Part shown: one piece after another, positions 46,003 through 57,400 of the stretch
Numbering within the stretch: position 1 is the stretch's first letter
Layout of the letters: each line of letters opens with the position of its first letter
Origin: Symbiodinium natans
Lineage: Eukaryota > Sar > Dinophyceae > Suessiales > Symbiodiniaceae
DNA length: 64,000 bases
NCBI GenBank assembly: GCA_905221605.1
Contig: CAJNDS010000780.1
Coordinates: 62,001 to 126,000 of the forward strand
Reading direction: 5' to 3'
Notes under the pieces: generated by a model
Seen by the model: the letters and a program-made list of their open reading frames with translations, nothing else
Told to the model about the DNA's origin: nothing
Databases searched by the model: none
Program-made: the position numbers and the translations under genes

Positions 46003-49000
46003 TCAGCTGTCAAAATCTGCCCATGGGCCTTCCAACGGTTCGGGGCCGTAATTGGCTGCCCACAGATCCTTCAGCTCGCCCTGGCAGCTAGATTTCAAAT
46101 CTTCTCGTGCTGACATCAAAGAGCCCAGGCCTTCCGCAGGGCGATGAGGCAGGTGGGAATCTCAGTTGCGGCAAAGCTCAACAGACTGTCAGGCCTGCAG
46201 TAACCTGTACATGATGCTTTACATGAGCCGAAGCTAATTGCTGCCAAGCTATGTTTAATCTGCTCTCAGGCTGAAACCAATGTACCCGGCACCAAGAAGA
46301 GGAGGGCTGGCTGGCCGTGCTGCATCAAATACAAGGACCTCTCCGGGCGAGACACATCCGTGGTGTGGGAGGGGTGGGGAAAAGTGTTGCCGCAGTTGCT
46401 GCATTCATCAAGGGTAGACAGGATCTGTTCCATCTTTCCATCTCCAGCCCCGACATACGCCGAATTCGCCTCGGCCTCCGGCCGAAAGGCGTCAAAAATT
46501 CTGGTCCTCCCGCCCCCTCCAGAAAAGCAAGCCTCCTTTTTGTGCGTCCCCCCAAGCTCACTTGCGCTGCTGGTGCAAAGTTTCGGGCTTATTGTGGGCA
46601 TGTTTCCTCGACCCGCGGTCGCTTTCCATAGGAGGCGGCTGCCGAGGCGGCGCGAGAAAGCGTTCACAAATACCTGATGGCCCTCTTGTGGATCGGATGC
46701 TAAGATGCCAGCACGAAAGTCGCTAGCAAGCCGACACCATAGCCAATGACGCCAGCAAGAAAGTACCTCTGCCAAAGCACAACTGCTTCGGGTTGGTGTC
46801 GGAGGCGTATTAATGACATGAAGCGGCCACACGACTCACTTCATCAACCCTAGACATCCCTACACCCTAAAGCCCTTTTAAATAGACAACAAGCGCACCC
46901 AGCACATCGGCGGTGGCGCTTCACCAGGTCATGCCGCCTAAGCGCAAAAGTGCCCTAAAGACAACAAAGGCCAACGGAACTTGGTTGCAAAAATATGGAC
47001 TAAGCAAACTTCGCTCGCCCTTTACATCGTAGACTTAAAGTGGGCCAGTGGGCCATTCCCTGGGTCCTTTGCAGCAGCAGCGAAATCAGGAGCCCCGGGA
47101 TGGCGATGTCACCAAGGCCCAAGATCTGCCACGAGAGGGGGATCTCTCTGGGCACTTTTGGGGGGATGATCTATAGATTCTAGAGGGGGCAATGCGGGAG
47201 TTGAGAGTTTTTTTATGGACTTCAGGGCTGCTACACTTCTGAACTTCTGAACCGTCAGAGCCTTGAACTGCCCTGGCAGCTCACCGTCGAGCGCAGGGAT
47301 TTTCAGCACCATGGGCCTGAAGACGGGAGTTTGAGAGGGTGACCGTCGGGAGTAGAAGGATCACGCTTGGAACATGCCTCTAAGAGGCCAAGAGGCACTT
47401 AACGCTAGACCTGCGTAGCGCTTTCAGGTCCAACATCTCACCTGCCAGCGCCGCCGAGCCCCGCGCACGCTTTGCCCGGTACCACCTCCTGTCGCCACCT
47501 TTGTCGTGAATACATGCGGCAGGCTGCATGCACAACCCAGCAGATGAAACTACGAGTATGCTCGCATTACTTTCCGGCTGCGCACTCCAACGTGGCAGCT
47601 CAGGGGTGGGTGCTTGCATGACCGTGCGTGGCCGGCCTCGATCATCACGGACTTCTTGAAAATCACGGGCGAGATGAACACCCAGAAGATATCGAAGAAA
47701 AAAGTACAAATGAGTAGCAGCGTCCCCACCTTACCAAAGCACAGCTCAGGCACCACACCTCTCAACTCAAGCACACACACGAGACTTTTGCCGAATGATG
47801 CCGACTTGAGCTCGCCTTCAGGTTCGGCAGCCGCACAGTGCGCTGCAAGGTGAGCAGGAACATAATGGCAATAATGTCCTGCAGAGCCCAACCTGAGCTC
47901 CCAGGAGGACGTAAATCTGATGGATCGTTGTGAACTTCTGCGTTGAGTACTGGCACACGTTGGGGGCGCTGCCGATGTCGTCATTGTTTCGAAAAATCAG
48001 GAAGCAAACCGCGAGAACCTTGCTCGCCGAACTGTCCGGGGAACTGAATTGAATAGCTCAGGTTCGCCAGCTTCGGCTAGCTTAACTAAAGCAAGGATGC
48101 CCGAGCGTGGAACAACACCAACCGCTTCGGACATAACCTCCGTCCACGTCTGCTCCTGGAACTCTAAAGGATCGTGCGCTACGCGTCTGAGAGCTGTGGC
48201 AAAAATGTAAAAATGTCGCTGACTTGCAGGACGTCTGCTGCAGAAGCCCCTTCAATCCCCTGTCCTTCTCGACTCCAAGCACATTCACTACCACGTCTGG
48301 CAGTGAGCAGGCCTGGCAGCACGAAAGAAAGCCATGCTGTACTTCACGGATCCCATGCTCATGAGGCGACAGTGTGATTCTGCTGAGCATGCTCCATATT
48401 GTTCTTAGCTTTTTTATGCTTTTTCGCGGTTCATGTCTGCAGGTGCTTGTATGTGCTTGTCGTGCATGACGGGCACGGCAGATTTGCCACATGATCAGAG
48501 CTTCCGAACTTCCCAAAGCTGTCTATTTAAGCACTGGGCCACCTTTCAACTCCTCCTTGCTTTCTAATTACAATGAGCAGATTCTCCGAAAGGATCATTT
48601 TTCTGCTACAAAGCAAGTCTGCGAAGGATGGGGGGCCATGGTCGGCATGGTCTCGCACTCCGCAAAAGAAAGCGTGGCAGTCTAAACAGTCAAGGCCTTC
48701 TTCGCCCGCAACGCTGGGAAGCAGGAGGCAAAGGCGGGCTCGAGGAGCACGCACGTTGTGGACCTGTGCTAAACTGCCACGTCGAAACCTGCTGCGGAGA
48801 TGAACTCACAGTAAGCAGCTGGCACCGCCCCAGAGGCGAAGAGGAACAGCAGCAGGTAGATCAGATACCTGCCAAGCAGCTTCAAGCCTTCAGTTTAGGG
48901 CAGTGCCCCTAGCACACGCAATCACGGCCCGAGGCGCTTCATGAAGAAGTAGAGGATTGTCAGCAGCAACGAGCCAAACAGCACGAAGTGAAGCCCGGAG

Positions 49001-49170
49001 GACTCCTTCTGCTCTCGCATACCATCGAGGTCACAAATTGCATGTCCAGATATATCCAGGGACATGCATTTTACACAGTCCTCTTGAATTAGGCCGGGTT
49101 CTAGCAAGAGCAACCGCTTTGTGTTGAACGATGTACGATGTTGCATGTATAACCTTAGGCCGCCCCACAT
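46003..49170 (-). CDS. Signal-peptide-peptidase-like intramembrane aspartyl protease (SPPL family)
   Basis: A multipass GxGD aspartyl protease that cleaves type II membrane proteins within the membrane. Read leftward: 49170-48929 luminal segment, then FGSLLLTILYFFMKRLG; 48868 leftward YLIYLLLFLFASGAVPAAY; one or more unresolved exons; to 47973 LAVCFLIFRNNDDIG; 47892-47816 WALQDIIAIMFLLTLQRT then VRLPNLK; 47729-47637 LLICTFFFDIFWVFISP; 47498-47446 VATGGGTGQSV; 47316 leftward PMVLKIPALDGELPG; about 47135-47067 ILGLGDIAIPGLLISLLLQ with the catalytic GLGD; 46766 leftward YFLAGVIGYGVGLLATFVLA; about 46322 QPALLFLVPGTLVS with the PAL motif; about 46058-46003 GELKDLWAANYGPEPL ... DFDS, stop. Introns 48928-48869, 47972-47893, 47815-47730, 47636-47499 and 47445-47317 begin GC; 47066-46767 begins GA. 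The usual YD of helix 6 is FD; the Asp is kept. The start is not resolved. It contains element copy B in an intron. Confidence 0.88.
46461..46672. mobile_element. GC-rich element with hairpin ends, copy B (intronic)
   Basis: Left end TCGCCTCGGCCTCCGGCCGA folds as TCGGCC/GGCCGA; right end GCTGCCGAGGCGGC is followed by AAGCGTTCACA. Compared with the copy at 34449-34790, the stems of the left hairpin differ on both sides in a way that keeps pairing. This copy lies in the intron between the TM8 and PAL exons of the SPPL gene. The interior (about 150 bases) is unrelated in length to copy A and has no coding content. Confidence 0.5.
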
Positions 49171-49393
49171 GACTCAAGGGACCTCCACTGCGACCACCTC
49201 GCTTTGTCGGTCCGCATCCTGACGGCAGCCGTGTGCTCCAACTTGTTGGTCAATTGAGAATGATCGAATAGCTGGCTGTGCATGATGTAGTCTGCGGCTT
49301 CCGGCTTCCGCTAAGACTGAAACGAGGATGTATCGACTGCAAGTGCTCCAATTGTGAGGGAGCAAAGCACAACGAAAGCAGAGTCTCGTTCAA

Positions 49394-49497
49394 CCCTAAA
49401 CCCTGAAACCCTGAACCCTAAACCCTCAACCCTAAACCCTCAACCCTAAACCCTCAACCCTCAACCCTAAACCCTAAACCCTAAACCCTAAACCCTC
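49394..49497 (-). repeat. CCCTAAA telomere-like block
   Basis: About 14 units of CCCTAAA with CCCTCAA and CCCTGAA variants, i.e. TTTAGGG read on the minus strand. It lies upstream of the SPPL gene. Confidence 0.9.
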
Positions 49498-49610
49498 ATT
49501 GTTTGGAGCTTCTGGAAGACCAGAAGAGAAGCTGTGCGGAGGCCTCCGCAGAGCTTGGCTTCCTCAGGTCCTCTGCTGCTGAGGATCCGTGAGTTTGGGA
49601 TATAAAAAAT

Positions 49611-49613
49611 GAA

Positions 49614-49648
<35 letters not shown>

Positions 49649-49686
49649 TAGTAATAATAATAGTAGTAATAATCGTAATAATAAAG
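49611..49686. repeat. AAT trinucleotide microsatellite
   Basis: (AAT)n with AGT and CGT interruptions, followed by a run of ten G. Leucine-run frames over it are artefacts. Confidence 0.85.
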
Positions 49687-49699
49687 GGGGGGGGATCAT

Positions 49700-51480
49700 G
49701 CAGAGTTGGGGCCTCTTAGAGTCTTAGAGATTGCCCCCAAAGCACTGTTTTTTTAACAGAAAACGGGGGGGCCTCGACACCGTACCAGGCGCCGGCTGCA
49801 ACCAGAGCAACGGCGAGGACTCCGGTGAAGGCCTCGCGTGCGCCCCCGCCCCCTCTGAGACGAGATCGAACAACTGGATCTTGAGCCCTCCTCGCTCAGG
49901 AGGTCCCCGAACATGTTGCCTTTCCTGAGCAGACAAGCGCTCAGACCGCGCGCCACCTGCTAGTCAACATCTGCGAGCCTGCCTCTTCCAGCACGAAGCA
50001 GTCAGTTTCTTCTCTTTCTGCATCGCCAGAACGACCTGCAGGCTCGACAAGCACAGCAAAGATTTAGCACCGAGCAGAACTCAAGCAGATGGGCAGTGCT
50101 GGACATGCACATCTGCAAACAACTATCCTTCTTACTACTTCTTCCTTATGCTTCTTTTGTTTGCTGGCGGCTTATTGCATACTACATTTTTATCCTACCT
50201 CCTACTCATGAAGTGCGTCTTAATCGCACTGCCACTGCCACTTTCAATCTGCTTTCTTACGCATGACATTTCACCTCGCTCTTACCAAGAAAGCGTTGCT
50301 ATCATGGCTAAACGATTACTTGCCAAACCTGAAAGCTGATGCTATCAGCAACCGAGAAAAGTCCCAGCTCGAGGCCTGTCGCCCTGCGGCTTTCGAGATG
50401 CCCAGAGCCGGTATGCTCGGCTCCTTCCCGCCCAACCTTTCGGGTCGCAGCTCGCAAACCGATGCAACACAAAGGGGGGGGGGGGGTTACGGTTCAGGGT
50501 TTAGGATGGCAAAAACACCACCTACACGGGAAGTGATTGCAAGCATGGGACTCTGTGCTGACGCCCATGGTGACTGCTGAGGTTCGCATGGTCACAATCA
50601 GGAGCTTCGCTCCTGCACCAGGTTTTCAGTACTGCAGCTAGCGTCAAGTATATGCCGAGCTGAGGCAGCGTTGAACCCACCTATGAGCCTGCTCCTATGA
50701 GCCTGTTGAAGGGGCGCTGGCTGCTAGAGGCATCGCAGGACACCAGGGTCCATGATGAATGAGACCCAGAGTGCTGTAACTCCCCTGAAGCACTGCCTGC
50801 CTTGGGACATGCAAAAGACAGGTAGTCTCGCAACTGAAGGTAGGCTTTGGGGTGAACAGTTTAGCACCTCCTTTGCAAAATCTACTCAACCAATGAACTT
50901 CTGAAGGCTACTGTATAATCCCGATCATATGTACCAGGATGGAGAGAATGGGGCACTTGCTGCGGAGGTACTGCCATCACTTACCCGCAACACGAACTGC
51001 GCAGAAATCTCCTGCAGCTTGGGCTCTCTGAGCCTTCTGGGCGAATGTGCAGTTCCTCAGTGTAAAAGGTCGTCTGATGGCATTCTGCACGATCGGAGAC
51101 ACACGACGAGAACCGCACACGAGCAAGAAGCAGAAGAAAACAGCGCAAGGCCAGAAAACGAGCTGCGCCCTTTTTTGCCGAGCCAATGCCTCGGCGACAT
51201 GCCAGGGCGGCGAGGCCTTCCAACACGCCCTGCGGACCTTTGGGGGATGTGACTCCTGTAAGACGGTTGGTCTTGGCAGCTTTTCTCAGAACGGTGGCTC
51301 GAGACGAAGAGTGCCAGAGATGACAAGTTTGGACCTTTCCTGATGAGGCCGCGGACGTCCTGACATCGGCCTCGCATGTAGCGTTCACCCTCCAGCTGCT
51401 CAACCCCAAGCCCTAAACCCTAAGGGCGAGCTCCTCCACGTCAGCTGAGTCCAACCCGATGCAATCGCGCAGTATCTTGT
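49700..51480. other. No identifiable gene
   Basis: Open frames on both strands overlap at 50929-51409 without a clear winner. A run of G lies near 50475 and a three-unit CCCTAAA relic near 51408. Nothing is supported by a family motif. Confidence 0.35.
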
Positions 51481-51510
51481 GCATCTAGGTAGTTGACAAC
51501 TTGCAGCGTG

Positions 51511-52149
51511 TTATTGTGGCATGCTGGCACTTTGGACCACACAGTAAGTGCAGGGCACCAGCATCAGATGAAAAAGCCCATGACCCCAGTGTCCAAGCTT
51601 CTCGTTTCTGATCCACAAGTATCCTCCCAGTCCATATGAAGCCATAACACCCGCGTAGTTTCCGATATCTCCTCTCCAAAGCATCGCCGAAGTGTAGAGA
51701 AGGATGCACGCAATGACGCGATAGGAGTCGGCTTTGCTGCCCGGAATACAGTGAAGACGCCGGTACAGCAGGAGTAAAACACAACTCGAGTTTGTGGCAA
51801 ATGAAGCCACTGGGAACCACAATCCGGGCGAGACTGCGCAGCAGTACGCGAACATGCAAACATGAATGAAGCACATGTCTGCAGTGCGCAAAGGGCTCTT
51901 GAGGTGGTCCCAGTTTGGGTCGGTCGTATAGTACGCACATTGGCAGTGATAGCTGGCAGAAGCGAGGCAATGTACGCAAGTGGCCACAGTCATCATGAGA
52001 ATGGGCAGCCTTGTCAAATCCACCATGAAGACCAAATACAGGCTGGGGACAATCATACTTCCGGCGCTGAAGAGCTCCTGCCAGAAGTGGCCCTCCTTTT
52101 TTGGAGGAGCAGGGCCTCCGCGCATCTCCCTTAAGGCTCTTGGGTTCAT
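51511..52149 (-). CDS. Seven-helix CREST-superfamily membrane protein (TMEM8/myomaker-like), apparently intronless
   Basis: A 212-codon uninterrupted frame from ATG at 52149. Predicted membrane helices lie at about residues 21-43, 45-67, 90-108, 110-130, 142-158, 161-180 and 187-207. The CREST superfamily (alkaline ceramidases, PAQR receptors, Per1, SID-1, TMEM8) consists of seven-helix proteins with a conserved Ser/His/Asp/His metal site, usually lipid hydrolases. All elements are present: S64-x3-H68 in SASYHCQC at the end of helix 2, D91 at the start of helix 3 (TADMCF), and H190-x3-H194 in helix 7 (GHWGHGLFH). The Y-H-x-C after the Ser recalls the FYHxCD of TMEM8/myomaker. The real substrate cannot be inferred. 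It is the only clear gene here without introns. An upstream in-frame GTG or other start is possible, but the ATG gives a reasonable cytosolic N-terminus. Confidence 0.72.
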   Translation of the reverse strand: MNPRALREMRGGPAPPKKEGHFWQELFSAGSMIVPSLYLVFMVDLTRLPILMMTVATCVHCLASASYHCQCAYYTTDPNWDHLKSPLRTADMCFIHVCMFAYCCAVSPGLWFPVASFATNSSCVLLLLYRRLHCIPGSKADSYRVIACILLYTSAMLWRGDIGNYAGVMASYGLGGYLWIRNEKLGHWGHGLFHLMLVPCTYCVVQSASMPQ

Positions 52150-52214
52150 GTTGTGAAAAAGTTGAGAAAGTCCTCAAACATCTGAAGCTGGTAGAATTGA
52201 GCCCATGTAGGAAT

Positions 52215-52460
52215 TACCGGCCATGCAGTCGGTAGGGTGTATGAGGTTTGGTGCAGAGTCAGGGTGTAGGAGGTTCAGAGTGGGCGGGCTTGGGATGGGG
52301 CTTGGATCAGGCGTGATTGTCCCTGGCAAAGCCTCTCGAGGCACTTTGTGACTTCTGGGCAGGTGCAGAGTGTGGGGTGTAGGAGGTTTGGAGTGTAGGG
52401 TGTATGAGGTTTGGAGTGGCAGGAGGGGTTGGGATGGGGCCTTGGCTGGAATATGCGTGA
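52215..52460. repeat. GTGTAGGAGGTTTGGAGTG minisatellite and local duplication
   Basis: Repeated GTGTA(G/T)GAGGTT(T/C)(G/A)GAGTG units. A longer phrase (GGGATGGGGC...TTGG, then a few bases and GCGTGATT) occurs twice, near 52292 and 52430. It lies just upstream of the CREST gene's start. Confidence 0.65.
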
Positions 52461-52903
52461 TTTTTGGTAGCAAAACCGTTTTCCTTGGTCATGCGTGAAT
52501 TCCTGATTTCTCGAGCAAAACCCTGCTTGACCTGAATTCACACGTGATGCGTGACATTCTGGTCTGCTTGAGATAAATGCTCTTTTGGTTCCAGGTGCTT
52601 GCGAAGTCCGGACCAGACAACTCTCTTGCACCGTGTCACCGGCAAGCTCCGCGGATTACCGCGGCATCGTGCAAACACGACATGGCATCGTCGGAGCAAC
52701 TGCAGCCAAAAGGCTGTGCGGTTGCTCTCATCATTCCACACACTGAAAAAGCGGTCTTAAAACGAGCTTGCCCGCTCTACTGTTTCTCCTGACAGTCTAG
52801 GAGAACCCTCGCATCGTCAAATTTCAGCATGGGCCCCTTACGCATGAACCAACTTCGCTATGCCAGGGTTCCCGCATCCGAGCCCTACTTGCTGTACTAT
52901 GCT

Positions 52904-53494
52904 CTACTCGATCCTGCTCTGGTGCATCCGATATGAGATGAAAGAAAGGAAGGCGATTCCCAGCGCACCGGCGATACCGATGATGAACCACCTCAGCTCA
53001 GCCGGACCGAAGCCGGCTCGCAATTGAAAGGTTCACTGGGGGTTCACTAGGGCAACGCATAGACCTTAGATCATTTAAGAGTCCCTATATGTGATTTAAG
53101 GTAATCATCTATTGAATCTATTCCTTAGATAAAGGGGGGCTCCTCTACTCATTCTTCGCATCTCTGCAGTTCTCAGGCTCTGACTTTATCGCCAACCGGG
53201 ACCGTGGACTCTCGGGAATCGCATCGGCTGCCTTGCATAATGAAGCACCCTCTGATGTGATTTCTTGCACATTCTGCTTTCGACTCGGTCGCCAGCTCTT
53301 TCCTCAAAAAGCTGCAACTTGCCCTGTAAATCTTGGGCGCGTCGGGCCAAGAGCCCCTTGCGCCTGATATTCATCCTCCTCAAAACAATAATTACTATTA
53401 CTACGGTCCACAGAGGAACCCCTCACCCTACTAGGAAAACGATGGGAGACTTCGCACATCGTGCCCAAGACACCGCCTTGAAAGGCGACTCCAT
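52904..53494 (-). CDS. Small predicted tail-anchored membrane protein
   Basis: A short gene in three exons. Exon 1, 53494-53427, reads MESPFKAVSWARCAKSPI then VFLVG. Intron 1, 53426-53379 (48 nt), has GT...AG ends. Exon 2, from 53378, reads RMNIRRKGLLARRAQDLQGK and LQLFEERAGDRVESRM. The last exon, about 52990-52904, reads WFIIGIAGALGIAFLSFISY then RMHQSRIE and TAG. The join between exons 2 and 3 is tentative; a GT donor inside the Met codon fits phase. The product would be about 87 residues: a basic, helical (possibly coiled-coil) middle and one C-terminal membrane helix with a short basic tail, the layout of a tail-anchored protein. No family is recognised. Confidence 0.5.
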
Positions 53495-53575
53495 TTCGGC
53501 GGGCGGCGCCGGTGCCAAGGGAAGCGACACCTTGGCCTCCGGGAGTTGAGTTGCAGGTATAAAAACCCTAACCCC

Positions 53576-53669
53576 CAAATCCCCTAAACCCTAAACCCTA
53601 AACCCTAAACCCTAAACCCTAAACCCTAAACCCTAAACCCTAAACCCTAAACCCTAAACCCTAAACCCT
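53576..53669 (-). repeat. CCCTAAA telomere-like block
   Basis: Twelve or so nearly perfect CCCTAAA units, more regular than the block at 5101-5722. It lies about 80 bases upstream of the start codon of the small membrane protein gene. Confidence 0.92.
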
Positions 53670-53794
53670 GGATATGTTACAACTGTTACGACATGAGAAG
53701 AGCCCCCAAAGGGGCCCTTGTTGGCTTGGGTCGTTACTGTGCGTGGGCAGTGCCCCAGTGGCGCAGAACGGCACGAGATGTGTGTCTTGTGCTG

Positions 53795-54488
53795 CTACAT
53801 CATGAGGAAGCGTTTCGATGCTGTCCGGGCCCCCCACCTCAAGGCAGTCGCCATTGCCCTCAGCATTTCTGAGGTGCAAAAACTGCGCCCTCGAAGCTTC
53901 AAGGCTGTTCGGACCCAGTTGAAGAGCTTAAGAAACAGGAAACCAACTTGCCAACGGATGGCTCGAAATTGATTCAACAACGAAACTGCGTCGTCACTAC
54001 GCGGGCGAGCATTTACAGAAACCTTTGGGCCAGCGAGAGTCCCGGCGCCAGGCCGAGAACTCCACGGGGCTGGCAGGGTTGACATCGCATGGGGCCAAAA
54101 AGATGCGGGTAAGTACCATATCCTGGAGGTTCTCGAGGTTTCTTGGAAGGCTTCCACGACAGGACGTGTGCAGACCTGACAAAGCTGTCTTTGCTGCCCT
54201 TTGCTTGCAGAATTAATGACCGCTGATGCTAAGTCCTCTATGAGGTGAAACCCGCTGACTCCGACTCGTGGCGAGGATGAGAGGGAAAAAACCGACGACG
54301 GCGTCGAGGGTGGTGACCTCGACCCCGACACGCGACGACGATACGACCACGGGCGAGGACAGTTTCGCCGAGAGCAAAATGTGCGGCTTGTGGTCCAGAC
54401 ACACGTCCATGGGACTGCTTCCGCGCATCCAAAAAGCGAGGACAGTGTTGTTTGAGTTTTCGAGGGTTGAGATAGGCATGTGCCACAC
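53795..54488 (-). CDS. Unidentified protein, competing minus-strand frames
   Basis: A 91-codon frame (54488-54213) reads WHMPISTLENSNNTVLAFWM, DVCLDHKPHILLSAKLSSPV and VSSSRVGVEVTTLDAVVGFF PLILATSR and looks like protein. A 178-codon frame (54331-53795, MSGSRSPPSTPSSVFSLSSS ... HLIEDLASAVINSASKGQQR ... LNQFRAIRWQVGFLFLKLF) overlaps it. Both could contribute exons to one gene. No family is recognised. Confidence 0.35.
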
Positions 54489-54489
54489 T

Positions 54490-57400
54490 AAAAAGCAAGG
54501 CTGCGGCCCGGCGACTGGTCAAGTGCACTCTTTTGTTCTGTTAGGACATTCACAAGGCGGCACGCGGAAAACATGTCGCAGCGCTTTCGGAAATAAAGAC
54601 ACTAAGATCGAACAAAGAGAAACACCGAAATAATGGAGGTTGCAAGCTCGAGGTGGGGGAAAGGGCCCTACTGACTTGCAAAAATTGGACTAGTGCAGAG
54701 CCAGATCCAAACGACTGGGTTTACTTGGGTTTTTCACACATGCCACATGCCCTCAACTTCGCAAGACTTTGCGGTGCACGCGTTTGTGTTTAAGCTTGCT
54801 GTTCCGAGCTAGTTTTTGACAGAATGCTTTTGCGATGCTTTCCTGATACAACTGATGATGGCATTCGAGGCAGAATAAAACAGGATGCATGCCGTTCTGC
54901 ACGGACATGGTACTGATATGTGGGGATTGCATTTGGCTCCTCTTCTAGCCTACTTCAGAAGATGCTTTTTATTGCTTGTTTACATGGCGCTTCTGCACGG
55001 GCAAGATGGAACAGGACGAACACAAATGCCATTACACAAACACCAACTCGAAAGTTAGCAGGCTGATCTTGCCAATTGCACGTAAACCTCGAACTCTTCG
55101 GACGGCAAAAGCCTTTACCACAGAAGCTCCAGAACACCCATGCCCGCCCGGCCGCCCGTCTTAGCTCTTTGCTTCACAGAAGACATCTGCAAACTCCCGA
55201 TGCAGCAACGCCAGATGTGTGCCTTGGCACAGGCTTTTTGGCCGTGGTAACCTCCCCCCCCCCCCTCCCTTCGCAAACTTTGGGGGAACGCGGGGAAAAC
55301 TCGACAGGGCGCTGTGCTCCCGGCGGACATCATGAGGACCAGCAGTATCCATCGAAAGGCACTCGCACCAGCTGCGCAACGGGGTCTGGATTCACAGCGT
55401 GTGAATGTGGGCATAAGGCCCTGGCTACTAGTCGGGGGATTTGGCATTGCAGCAGTCATGAGGTCGCAATGTGAGCAGCTCCATGTTCACACTCAAGTTC
55501 CGGTGCATAGCAAGACAGGCCTGTCGCTGACTATCAACTCTGTTGGATCACCTGAAAAGAGGTTGGGAGTGGCACCGTCATGTACTGTCCCTGAACTATG
55601 TTGTGGCTCGAGGACTTGCGAGACCCACTAAGCTTCAGAGAAGCGTCTGATCTTCTCCTCGCCGAAGGTAACCTGCCGGGTTAGAATGTTAGAAGGCAGC
55701 TAAGAATGGGTGCCCAAGGTGTCAGCATATTCACTTGCAACATTCCAGCCACCACCGAAACATTTATCATGAAGACTTGCTGCTGCACTGCCTGCGGGAA
55801 GCTGGAGTTGTGGCAGAAGACTACGTCGGACACGGGGATGGACGGAGAAAATGCCTCTTTTGCAATGGCAGCACATGGCAGCACGTGCTCCTCGAAAGGC
55901 TGCACTCTCAAGACCGACTCGCTGCAGGGCTTCAGCTGGTCAATCAGAACTGGGCTTCACACTATGGACCCCCAGCCCCCTTGGTGCTTGAGAGCTCATG
56001 AAAAATCTCTGACAGCAAGGGCCAGAAGAGTCGCTGCAATGTGGAGTCAAAGGCCCCTTGAACCCTAAACTCAGTGCAATCTAAAATCTCTGCCAGTGTG
56101 GTCTGCGTCTAAGATCCCGGCCCTGTGTGGCAAAACCTGAGAGGCGAGATGGGCCACACGCGTGTAAGCACACTGCAAACACAAAAAGCAACACCTCCCT
56201 GCGGAAAGAGACAGGTGCTTGCAAGTGCTGCCTGGGAGCGTGCCAGGCCATTGCACTCGCAAGCCTTCAAGAGGTTACCGCAGGGCTTCCAAAAGCTGGC
56301 GGCCTCCCACAGGTTTCACAATCCAGGCCACCACTCAACGAAACCTTGGCGGAATGGCCGCGGCCCAACTCCGCCTCGCCGTCGTAGGGCATCTGCTCCT
56401 GCACGAGAAGACCCAGCTGTAAGAGTGCTCTAGCAAGATCTTTACCACCCACCTGCAGTCTAAGCAAGTCTGCGGAGGGGCTGAGACGATGAGAACACAA
56501 GCACAATGCAACTCGGCAGTGGCCTGCGACTCTTATCCCCACCAAGATCTTTACCACCTTTACCACCTCCCTTGCAGGCTCCATGGCGTTCTTCGTCAGC
56601 TGCCGAGCCGACTGCAGATAATACCTGCGGAAAACGCATGGCAAAGCGTCAAGGAAGCCGTCGGGACCAAGAGTTTGAAGTTTGAACTCCGGGAAGGGGC
56701 TTAGCAGGCTAGGCTAGACTTTTCCTCAGATAGTGATCGTGTTGCCCGATACGGCACTGCAGCAGGGATGGCGCAAGATGCGCGCCAAACCATAGCATGG
56801 ACATGCTGCGGTGAAATGCTGCATCTGACCACCGGTTACACTGCGGTTCAAGGGCACAGCAACTTGCTGCTGATCTCCTCGGGCAATTCTGGCGGCTCCT
56901 CCATGCAAACAATCGAGCCCGCATGGACATTGACCATTCATGCGCCCCAACACCTTCGCATATGCGCATGCAGCCTAGACGTGTTACAGCTGTCCGAAAG
57001 GAATGACTACCTTCAACCCCAGCAACCCACGTCCTCTTCCACATCCACCACTTTGCTGTCAAAGCCCTGGCTGTGCTACACAAGATAGCTGTGCACTCCG
57101 TAGAATTCTGCAGATGTCAATAGGGAAATGCGGGTTTGCCTCCATCCGACGTGTGACCCGCACGTCCTCGGCACAAGCACAAGATCCTGCAAATGTCGGC
57201 CTTCTGGCAACATTGAGCTGATGTGCAGTCAGTTACTCAGCATATCTGCTTAAGAATCGATTCTGTGGCGGTGGCTAACTGCGATGTGACAAGGCTCCAC
57301 TGGGCTTCTACTGGCTCCTATTTTCCAGCCCAGGCCCTGAGCAGTTGAGGGTCGGACAACTTTCGGGTTCTTGATGCTGCGCAAGTAGGCATTCTGCACA

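Noticed and set aside
52150-52200. Relict dinoflagellate spliced leader upstream of the CREST gene (GGGCTCAA) and upstream of uS7 copy 1 (TTGGCTCA)
   Set aside because: Only 7-8 bases match the end of the spliced-leader sequence as I remember it, too short to separate from chance.
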